A stretch of 64,000 nucleotides of DNA, taken from contig FTLJ01000107.1 in the NCBI GenBank assembly GCA_900155495.1, forward strand, positions 34,494 through 98,493, in the 5' to 3' direction. The position numbers and the translations under genes were made by a program. The notes beneath the pieces are model-generated. The model searched no databases. It had not been told where the DNA came from and saw only the letters and a program-made list of their open reading frames with translations. Shown in pieces: positions 35,266 to 45,128 of this stretch (positions are counted from its first letter, which is position 1; each line of letters opens with the position of its first letter). Origin of the DNA: Porogramme epimiltina. Lineage: Eukaryota > Basidiomycota > Agaricomycetes > Polyporales > Polyporaceae.

Positions 35266-38200
35266 ATGCTTCGCATCGGCGTTGACGTCGGAGGTACGTC
35301 TTCAGAGTTTTAAACGAGTCTCAACGACGTCATCCTCACCAGAGTCTACCCACAGGTACCAACACGGACGGCGTCTTGATAGACGTGACTCGACTCCACG
35401 AGCCCGGCCGTGGTGTCCTTTCCCACTACAAGGCACCCACCACGACCGACGTCTCAAAGGGTATCGAAAATGCCGTCCGCGAGGTTCTCAAGCTCGCCTC
35501 CGTCTCTCCGGCCGACGTCGCTTCCGTCAGCATTGGCACGACCGCGTTCATCAACGCCGTACTCGAGGCGGATGCCCGCCGGCTCGCCAAGGTCGCCGTC
35601 ATCCGCATCTGTGGCCCTTATACCCGCCAATGCCCGCCATTCATCGACTTTCCCAAGCCCCTGCGCGTTCTCACGGAGGGGCACGTCGGTTACGTCGACG
35701 GTGGCTTTGAGAGTGCGTATTAGTACCCCGCAGCTCGCTCGCTGAGTTCTAACATCAGACGTAGTTGACGGAAAGGAGATCCGAGCATTGAGCGAAGAGC
35801 AGCTCGTGGAGCAATGCGCCATCGTAAAGCAAAAAGGCCTCAAGAACGTAAGCACGTGTTCAATAATATCCAGCGCTCGAGTAAACACTGACTTGGCGCA
35901 CAGGTCGTCTTGACGGGCATCTACTCGACCCTCGACAATGACGATAAACACGAAGGCCGGGCGCGAGCCATCGTCGCCCGCGAACTTGGCCCTTCTGTGA
36001 ACATTGTATGTTCTAAGGAAGGCACGTCACACCCCTTTTTTTCCATCACTCCTATTCTGACAAACCTTCGCACTACAGTCGGCCAGGTTGGCTTCCTCGA
36101 GCGCGAGAATGCCTCGATCCTCAATGCTGCAATCCTCACATTCGCACAGCGCACTATCCGCGGATTCCAGGCTGCTATGCGCACCCTCCAACTCACCTGT
36201 CCCCTATTCCTCACCCAGAACGACGGCACCCTTACCACCGCCGCTTCCGCCGCCCGCCTCCCCATTCGTACTTTCGCCTCGGGTCCCACGAACTCGATGC
36301 GCGGTGCTGCTTTCCTCGCTGGTCTGGATGACCGGACGCGTGCGGCTGGTTCGGAGGTTGAGAAGGGCAAGTCGACGATCGTCGTCGACGTCGGCGGGAC
36401 GACGTCCGACGTTGGCGTGCTCCTCCCGTCTGGATTCCCGAGGCAGGCTGCGTCATTCATCGAGGTTGGCGGGGTGCGCACGAACTTTGCCATGGCGGAC
36501 GTGCAATCCATCGCGCTCGGTGGTGGCTCGGTCGTGCACACCCCCGAAGGGGGGCGCGTTGCCGTCGGGCCCGAGTCGGTGGGCTACAACCTCACACGTG
36601 ATGCGCGTGTGTTTGGAGGCGAGGTCCTCACAACTACGGACCTGATCGTCGCGAGCGGGCGTGCAGAGCTCGGGGACAAGGCTCGGGTGGCGGACGTCGG
36701 CACGGACACCGTTGCGCAGGGCATGCAACGTATCAAGAAGCTCCTCGAGAGCATCATTGACAAGTAGGTTGTGAGGCTCACCAGCATGGACTAAATTCTG
36801 ACTTATGCACACAGGATGAAGACGTCCCCTGAAGACATTACCGTCCTTCTCGTCGGCGGTGGCAGCATCATTGCTCCCGACGAACTCATCGGTGTGAAGG
36901 AGATCATCCGCCCTCCCTTCTTCGGCGTGGCGAATGCGGTCGGTGCTGCGATGGCAAAGGGTACGTATGCGTCCACGTCATACTGTTTCATATTCTCACC
37001 GATCCGGGCAAACACCTTTTCAGTTGCTGGCGAGATCGACACCATCGAGATCCTCGGAGGGCGTGACATCCACTCCGTGATCGAAGGAATCAAGGACAAG
37101 GCCGTCAAGAGGGCCGTCGAAGCCGGCGCCGATCCCTCCTCGACCAGGATCGTAGAGGTCGCCAACATCCCCGTTCAGGTACATGGCCCCTAGCTCCGAG
37201 TAGAACGCCTCTTCTGACTACCCTTCAACTTCGCAGTACGTCACCAACCAGGCAACGCGCATAGTCGTCAAGGCGGCCGGCGACCTCGCTCCCCAGGCAA
37301 TCGCTACCGTTGACGACGCTGACACCGCACTAGCGGACGAAGCCGAGGCGGACGAGGGCGAGAAGGCGCTGACGAACGAGGCGCAGGCCTCGGAGGGCAG
37401 TGGGCTCGCGGAGACTCAGGTTGACATCGATGCGTACAGGCCGACCATCCTGCCTGACAGGAAGTGGAAGCTCTCGGAGGTCGATCTTGGTGAGCTTCTG
37501 CAGCGCCTTCTGCCCGAGTGTCCCGCGGAGAGCTGATGCAACCCTTTGAATCCGCCAGAATGGATCGCAGAGGGCTGTGCGATTCTGGGGACGGGCGGAG
37601 GCGGCTCGTCGTACCCTCCCTTCCTCATGTCGAGGCAGTTGTTGCGTGACGGCAAGAACATCTACGTAAGCACGGTCCTAACCCCTCAAAGGCGTGTCTA
37701 ATGCGGTGCTACCCCAGGTTGTAGACCCTGACGATGTGCCCGAAGACGACCTGTTCATTCGATGCGGATTCATGGTGCGTGACCTCGGAAATAACAGAGT
37801 GGGAAAATGGCTGACGGGTGCCGTACAGGGATCGCCATCGGTCGCAGTGAGTACTCACGTACTGTAGCGGTGCTTCCCTTCGATGTTCCCCTAACCACGT
37901 AATTCGATCATCAGATAGAGCGCCTGCAGGGAGGAGACGAAATCCCCGGGGCCGCGCGGGCCCTCGTGAAGTACATGGGCGTCGAAGACTTTACGGGCTT
38001 CATCTCGAACGAGATCGGAGGCGGCAACGGCGTGCAGCCGTTCCTCGTCGCGGCCGAGATGGGGAAGACAGTCATGGACTGCGACCTTATGGGCCGTGCG
38101 TATCCCAGGGTGCGTGTGTCCATTCTCTTCCACGCTGCCGCGGGGGGTAACGTGAACGCTTCCGCAGATGTACCAGAAGTGAGTGCGGCCGCCGGCGTTC

Positions 38201-39357
38201 GTCTCCGGCCTCGTCGGGCGCCCCTGCTGACCGTGTTCCCCGCCCAGGCTGCCGGGCGTGTACGGCCTCCCGAACAGTCTCTGGCCATGCGCGATCTCTG
38301 ACGGCATCGGAAGCACCTTGGTGAGCCTTGGCCCCTCCCCCTTGTTCCTTCTGCCCTCCGCGCGTGTCCGCACACTTGAAACCTTATGATGTAATGCTGA
38401 CGTGCGCGACGCGGTTCTCTCCTGCAGGTGCTCCCGTCTGCGCGCAACATGTTCGCGGTGGAGGAGGTGCTGCGGGCGGCGACGACGGAGATGGGGTCGA
38501 AGTCGGGGGTGGCGGGGGCGCCGCTGCCGCGCAAGGTCCTCGCGGCGTACGGCGTGACGCACAGCGTGTCGCAGGCGTGGCGCATCGGGCGGGCGGTCGC
38601 GCGGTGCCGGCGCAACAACGACCTGAAGGGCATCCCGCGCGCGATCCTCGAGCTGCAGAACGGCGCGTGCATCTTCGTGGGCAAGATCGTCGACGTGCAG
38701 CGGGTGCGTCGTTTTCTGGCTGTGTGCGGCGAAGGCTCGGTGGTCGCTGACGCGTGCTGTGCGGTTCTTTCTTCCCCGGCGTGCAGGAGGTCCGCAAAGG
38801 CTTCACGTGGGGCGAGGTCACGATCGCGCCGCTCCTCGCGGACGAGGAGGAGGACGGAGGTGACGCTTCTGGCCCGAGCGCGTCGATTCCCGTCGGCCCA
38901 GACGACCGTATGGTCATTCCGTTCCAGAACGAGAACATCTACGCGTATGTCCGCTCGCCGAGCGGAGAGAAGAAGGTGCGTCACCGCCCGCAGAATCGAG
39001 AGTCGACTCGACCGCTCACGAACGCATCCTTCCGTCCCGTACGCAGATCTATACGACCGTGCCGGACCTCATCACCGTGCTCGACTCGCAGAACGGTGCT
39101 GCTCTTGGCACCCCGGAGTACCGCTACGGCCTGCGCGTCACCGTTATGGCCCTCGCCGGTCACCCGTTGTGGAACACGAAACAGGGCCTTCGGTGCGGCG
39201 GCCCCGAGGCGTTTGGGTGAGCCCGTGTTCCGCCTTCGAGGGGGTTAGGCGGGGAAGAGCTGACATGCCTGTTTGCAGCCTGGGCGACCTTCCTTTCACC
39301 CCCGTTGCATCGTACAAGGACCCGGAGAGTGTTGTGAAGGAGTACGCCAGCGCATGA
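35266..39357 (+). CDS. hydantoinase/oxoprolinase-DUF917 fusion protein, copy 2
   Basis: Eighteen exons: 35266-35293, 35356-35712, 35759-35847, 35904-36021, 36079-36763, 36815-36960, 37024-37178, 37237-37489, 37559-37665, 37718-37774, 37829-37846, 37915-38109, 38168-38178, 38248-38320, 38428-38703, 38787-38975, 39047-39216, 39279-39357; 3006 nt, 1001 aa. Same architecture as the inverted copy at 24419-28582: actin-like ATP-binding hydantoinase/oxoprolinase module (IGVDVGGTNTDG, VVDVGGTTSDVG), then DUF917 from ~611 (GTGGGGSSYP, NEIGGGNGVQP). Exon 3 is two codons longer than in copy 1 and copy 1's extra intron is absent. The intron after exon 4 has a GC rather than GT donor; its retention would keep the frame and add 19 residues. 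Likely cytosolic ATP-dependent cyclic-amide hydrolase; substrate unknown. Confidence 0.9.
36022..36078 (+). other. GC-AG intron in hydantoinase copy 2
   Basis: 57 bases, donor GGCACGT, branch-like CTGAC and acceptor ACAG. It carries no stop in frame and is a multiple of three, so ORF finders read it as coding. Copy 1 has a normal GT...AG intron at the same position and phase (27700-27753), which supports splicing here. Confidence 0.8.
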
Positions 39358-39750
39358 TTAGAAGCGCAGGACGAGTGTGGATATCGGTATTATGTTTTGG
39401 GAGGTCGGAGTGAGCGGTAGAACCTTGCTAGATAGAAGAATCCCCTTCAGTGTACCACTAACAGGCTAAAGGGTTCGTCGGTCTCTTAATTGACCCTGTG
39501 GACCCTTAAAACGTTCATGACCTGTCGTGTGCCGAGCACTCCGCGAATTAGGGCGTGACGTCCAGGTAGGGCGTTTCAAGCCCCGCGACCGCCTCGCGGA
39601 ATAAACGCCCCCGGAGGCCAAGTTCGACCCTGTCCGTCCTGCAAAGAAACCGCGAAAAAGATGGAATTACAACGGATACAACGAAAGCAATGTGTTCTAC
39701 AGTACGGTTGCCGCGCGCCCTCGGCGCCGGCCGTGTCCAATTCCGAATGC
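39358..39750. other. convergent 3' region, hydantoinase copy 2 / RPN1
   Basis: About 390 bases between convergent stop codons; no coding signal, presumably both 3' untranslated regions. Confidence 0.5.
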
Positions 39751-42700
39751 TCAGACGTCCATTTTATCCTCCCGCTCCCAGCCAGGGTTCTTCTGGAGGA
39801 GAACGAAGCCCTCGAGAACATGCGCGAAGGGGATGTACTCCTCGGTCGCGAGCTCCGCGCGCTCGGTCGTGCCGAGTCGCACCGGCGTCGAGTGTGTCTG
39901 GAAGCCCGAGATCGTGCGCGGCTTGCCTGCCTGCCCGACAACGTCGACCGCCTGGCCCACGCGCACGGTGACCGGGACGTTGTTTAGCTCCTCGTCGAGC
40001 GTGATCAAGAAGCGCGGGTACATCGCCGGTACGAGGAAGTAGAGCATCCAGTGATACCGGTCGAGGATGACTGCGCAGAACAGGTGAGATCGTGCTGCGT
40101 AGAGAGGGAACGAGGTGACTTACAGCCCTTGGCGTCCGTGAACGCAGTAAGCGCGGCGAGCAGACCTGCGACGGCCGTGCGGCCCATGATCGTCCTATCC
40201 GAGAAGAACGGGTTGATAGTGATGGTGCCCTTGCCCATGTGCACGAGGCCCTGGGCAATGCGAACCATGAAGAGGCAGTCGGGTTCCTTGTAGTAGTAAC
40301 CCGCAAGCTGACGCAGCATCTGCGCGAGACGGGCGTTGTTCGTGCCGGCACCGATGAGACCCATCGCGAAGATAGCGTTGAGAGCGACCTGCAGGTCGTT
40401 GTCGTGGCTGTATTTCGAGAGGGTGTCCATGATCGGCAGCTGGGGATTCGATGCGCTGACAAGGCCGAGCGCTAGAGGGACGGCTTTGCGGATTATAGGC
40501 TCGCCGTAGTGCATCTAGTAATAAGTCAAAAACTTCTGTATGAATGCTAGAAATGAGAGTATAAAGGACGCACGAGGTGGTTGAACTGTCTTAGTGACAT
40601 CTCAGAGCCGATCTCCTCACCCATCGCCACGAGCGCAATCCCAATGACGGCGAACGCCTGGAATGTGTCATCCTTGGGCGGCTCTTCCGGCGAGGCATCC
40701 TTGTCGTCTTTCTTCTCCTTCGGCGACTTGTCGATGTGTTCGTCGCAGTAGTGCAGGAGCTCTTGAACCTTGAGAACGTTGCCGGAACCGGCAAACGAGC
40801 ACATGTCAACCATTACCGCGGCGGTTTGGGAGATCTGGTGCTCGATCGCCTTAAGCGTTGCGATCGTCGCGTCGGAGCCTTCCTGGAGGCCTAAAATGGT
40901 ATTAGCATAAGTGTCACGCATAGACAAAATGAACATACCGAGGTAGAGCAGACCGAGACCGAGGACCATGAAGCGTGCCCACTTCTCGTCGAGTTGCTTA
41001 TCATCTCGCTCCATCAGCGTTTGTAGGATTGTGCTGGCAATCTCGCCGTTGCCGCTCCCCACGAAGATGAAGCCGAGGGCCAGAGATGCTAGTGACGCGA
41101 TCTCCATCGACACGGCGTCATCTACGACGAAAGGCAGGAGTAGCTCCATAATGTCTCCTCGTTGTGCGCCAACGTAGGCGAGGCCGAGGCCCATGATTGA
41201 CGAGGTCTTGAGCGATGCTGACTTGTTCTCCGTGTACTCGCCGAGAAGGGCGAGCGCCGCATCCGCCTCGGTGCGCACACCGCAATTGAGGATACCGAAG
41301 GCAAGGAGCGCGCCGGATTTGATGTGTTCTTCTGGTGAGTAGGTGTACTTGTCTACCTGACTCAGCCCCTCGTCGGTGTCCCAGAGAAGACTCAACCCAA
41401 GACTTGCGGCAGCGCTAAGCATACCATGGTCCTTGTTCTTGTACACCCAACTACCGCCCTCTTCCGCCTTCGCCATCAGCTTATCGTTACCGAACCCGGC
41501 GTTGACGAACGCGTTAACGAAGGTACCAGCAAGATTCGCTTTTGCCGAGTCAACATTGGCCGCTGTTGACCCTAAAGACGCAAAGTTAGATCCCACTTGA
41601 GAGACAGCTACAGGTCGCACGTACTTGTGTTCTCCAGATGTGACTTGTAGACATCTTCGAGACTCTTGGGCTCCAGGACGTTCAACTCTTTGCCAAAGTC
41701 CTTAAAGTGGGTGCTGAGACGTGTGTTGCTCAAGCACTCCAGGAGATCCTCTGGTAGCTCCGACTCCCCATCGTCCATGTCGTCCTCTGAAGGCGGCTCC
41801 AACCACTCCTTTGGTATCTGTGCCCGAGCAAGGATGAAAGCGAGTTGCTTCTTCATGCTTGGGTTGGCTGGAGCGTTGAAGTCTGCGCGTATGAGGTCGG
41901 GGTCCCCAAGACGTATTGAAAGAGAAAGGGCTTGAGGGAACTTGTGGTGCTTTGCATAGATGCTATGCGCAGTCCGGAGGAAGGAAATATCGTCTGGGGG
42001 CGGTAGGAGGTTTACGCATCTTCATGGAGTCAGGATTACGCTTAGAGAGGGGATGAAGAAGACTCACCGGATCATGTATTGGCATACACGCTCATAGGTG
42101 TTCTCGTCAACCAGATCTACGACCTTGTCCACGATTTCCAACTCCTCGAGCAAGTCCACGGCGTCGGGCTCGGCATTGTGTTGCAAGAGGAAAGTCGCGC
42201 ATTGAAGCGCGAGGGTGCGGAGTTCGTCCACCGTTCCCGGCACCTGGTTCTCCTCCGAGACCTTCTCTACGCCCGCTTCGTCGAACTCGCGTGAGTTGTA
42301 TTCCTCCCCGAGCTCTGCCGCCAAGTGTCGTACATATTCGTGCCCCCACGAACCCGGTTCGGACAGTGGCGATGAAGGGCTGAGAGATGCGGAAAGTAGG
42401 CGGTAGCGGAGGGTTCCTCGGGGTTGTGTGTCGGAGTACGTCATCGCGAGGACGGACAAGATATCCGCAAAGAGACTCTATACCGTGTATATGAGTTGTA
42501 GCGCTATATGGGACGTACGGTCAAGACGCGCTCTAACCTTGTTGTCCGAGGCAGGCCATGTCTCATACAGTGACTGTAGGCCGGGGTAATGAGGATGAAG
42601 GAACTTGAGCGGTTTAGGGACAGAAGTCATAGAAGATGTTGAGGTGCGAATTAATGTCCTGAGAGTTTCCAACGCTGGACGATATAGTTCGGTATTAGGT

Positions 42701-43017
42701 TCCTGGCACATAATCTGTTTAGTACATGGACGCGTCTGTGGCTCTTCTCGAGCCGACCGCAAGAACTCACCCGAAGACGTTCGCTAAGCATCTCGAGCTC
42801 ATTCTTCAGCTGAAGATCTTCCTCAGACTAAAAAATGATTCATGTTAGAAACGTTCCTGTGTAGCCGTAATGGTGTACATACGAGCTCTTCCCCCTCCTT
42901 CTCCTCCTCCTTCTTCTTAGCGGCAGCATCTTTCGCGTCCTCAGGTTTCTCCTCCTGTTTCTTCTTCTTTGGGTCCTCCGATGGAACTGGAATGGCAAGC
43001 TTCGTAGGATCAGGCAT
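39751..43017 (-). CDS. RPN1: 26S proteasome regulatory subunit Rpn1 (PSMD2)
   Basis: Nine exons: 42883-43017, 42771-42827, 42538-42702, 42068-42477, 41625-42019, 40939-41571, 40574-40890, 40124-40514, 39751-40070; 2823 nt, 940 aa, between human (908) and yeast (993). Rpn1 is a scaffold of the proteasome base that binds ubiquitin-like domains of shuttle factors and deubiquitinase Ubp6. The N-terminus is the usual Lys/Glu-rich stretch. [27 protein letters not shown] and GWGHEY-type ([11 protein letters not shown]) landmarks follow. The centre carries proteasome/cyclosome repeats ([59 protein letters not shown]). The C-terminus has [20 protein letters not shown] and ends in a charged tail. It is divergent from the CBS-domain gene. 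Confidence 0.97.
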
Positions 43018-43410
43018 GACGAGTGGAGAGGGATGAGGACGAATGAGAGAGGCTGAGCTTGGGATACGCGAGTGCGCTGAGCTGAGTGGACGCGACGCGT
43101 CAGTGCACGCCTCCAACCCCAGTCTAGGGTCACCCGATTTACGCGGTGTCTCGGTTCTAATCAGCACCGTGTATGGAAATTTCCCCGGGCCGGAGCAAGT
43201 CGGCAAACACCGCAATGGAGGTAAATGGGCGGGCGATGAAGCGATTCCGCCGTATTGCACGACCCAGGATGGCCTGATCCAGCTCCCCGACGCTCCTTGT
43301 GTCTTAAAACCTGCCGCGTCACTTGCAAGGCGCTCTTGGACTACTCATCTTTCTCCCCTGTGTCAGCTCTCCTCAGTTTCCTGGATTTGCGGATTTACGA
43401 ACACGACAAG
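43018..43410. promoter_or_regulatory. divergent RPN1 / CBS-protein promoter region
   Basis: 393 bases separate the two outward-pointing start codons, so both promoters must lie here. A CGGCAAA at 43200-43206 only partly resembles the yeast proteasome control element, and no TATA box is visible. Confidence 0.45.
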
Positions 43411-44559
43411 ATGGCTGCAATGTCCACCACAGTTACCCCACAAATTAACGGTGCCGCCCGAACATTAGGCGACAAGTACCGAGGGGCGGTCGTAGAGGTC
43501 AGCGCACAACGAAGCTCTCGGTGGCCGACTAGACAGATTGAACTTACATCTTCATGCCCAACTGCGGTACTGTCACCGGCCACGTTGTCGGGAACTTCAG
43601 GACCTTCAACTGCCCCCGGCCTTCGCGCTCCCCGCAGACGAAGCCATCGCGCGCGCCATCGAGATGGCCTACGAACGCGATTTCTCTCATATACCGTGAG
43701 TTTCCGCGACCGCTCTGCATTATAGCGCGACCTTTGTGTGGCGCAAAAGCGCGAGAGGCACGGCGCGGCTCTACATGAGAGGCAGGATACCAGGACCGGC
43801 GCGCTGACACGCTCTCTCCACCTTCCCCCGCCTCCGCATTTCCGTAACGCCATCTCGGTCTCCAGGGTCCTCGACCGGAAGCGGAAGCCCCTGGGCTACA
43901 TCGACGTCGCGGCCCTCAAGGCAAAATGGGAAGCGTCCGAGGCGAACCCTGTGAGTGCCCCGCCCCCGTTCCGGTGCCAGCCAGGCCTTTGTGCTTAACG
44001 CGGACGCGCTCCTTCCCACCTCCCCCCTTCGCGCGGATGATCGCCCCCGCCCCACACCACGCGCGCCCACGCGAACCCCACGTCGTTCTTCCCGTTACGG
44101 ACGCGCCGTGGTGCCGCGCCCCCCTTCCGTACCCCGCGGACCCGCGCGCCACGCGTACAGGACGACAAGGTGGAGAAGTACATGTCGCGCTTCAAGCGCA
44201 CCGCCGCGACGCCGTACACGGTCATCACGCCGTCGACGCCCCTCGCGGAGCTCGAGGCGTTCCTGAAAGGCAACATCTTCGCCATCATCACAGACTTCGA
44301 CCGCAAGTTCGTCCTCGGCGTGGTCACGCCGCAAGATCTAGAGGTGAGTGCCACCGTGCCAGACAGCCACCGCGCCCCTGTCCCCCGCCCCCGGCCTGTG
44401 CCCTGCGTTATGTCCGCCGTCGGATGCGGAGATAGTGTCCGCGCGGGCTCTCGAGGCTCGGGTTCTGTCTTTTCTCCTTTCTTCCCTTCTCATAATAATG
44501 GTCGCGGTTCCTGATGACGATGTCCCATATAGAACTTCGTCTCCCGCCGCGGGTTCTAG
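43411..44559 (+). CDS. small CBS-domain protein
   Basis: Exons 43411-43497, 43601-43695, 43866-43950, 44161-44343, 44533-44559; 477 nt, 158 aa. Two CBS repeats fill the protein: the first includes DEAIARAIEMAYERDFSHIP and VLDRKRKPLGYIDV, the second PYTVITPSTPLAELEAFL and FAIITDFDRKFVLGVVTPQD. CBS pairs bind adenine nucleotides or related ligands and usually regulate a partner enzyme or channel; this protein has no catalytic domain of its own. The last exon codes only eight residues (NFVSRRGF) and was accepted because it completes the typical end of the second CBS repeat. Introns 3 and 4 are about 200 bases, longer than is typical here. A second in-frame ATG lies four codons downstream of the first. 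Confidence 0.88.
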
Positions 44560-45128
44560 CTCCGGATGTAGTATACTTAGCACCGTCGACGTTTTGCTTG
44601 TATCATCGTTTTGCTCTCGCGTCTCCGAATGACCTTCCACGCTAGTTTGGAACACGCTTGTGCCGGAATGAGTAAATGTGCCTCCCCCCGAGGAGGGGTC
44701 GTAAGATAGCGTCCGCCCAGCTTCCAACTTAGACCTGCACACGTCCGGAGAGTTGGGGGTTTATGGCAGTTTACGGGAGGGATCCAAACACGACAAACCG
44801 TACATCTAGAGTACAAACGCGCCCAATCTCGGCGAACTCAGAGCGCCCACGGCTCTAACAATGGTAGCGCGGGGGATGCAAGGAGGGAGGGGGGTTCGGT
44901 GCGAGCAACAAGGGAGGGGGGGCGAAATTAGAGCAAAACAACTGCGTGTGTTGTGATACGTAAAAGCACAATTACTACTCATACATTTGGACTGAGTGGG
45001 GTAGGGTATAGCCACCAGCTTCAGAGCGCGATCCAGAGGGAGAGTGGAGTCGATCGGATGAGACGAGACGAGGAAAAGATGTACAGAGAAACCAAGATTA
45101 GGGATTGGGAGAGAGGGGGAGGTGCACG
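44560..45128. other. convergent 3' region, CBS protein / 7TM protein
   Basis: No supported coding region; presumably the 3' untranslated sequences of the two convergent genes. Confidence 0.5.

Noticed and set aside
43200..43206. Possible proteasome control element in the RPN1 promoter
   Set aside because: The CGGCAAA core matches the yeast GGTGGCAAA element only in part (7 of 9), and conservation of that element in basidiomycetes is not established to me.
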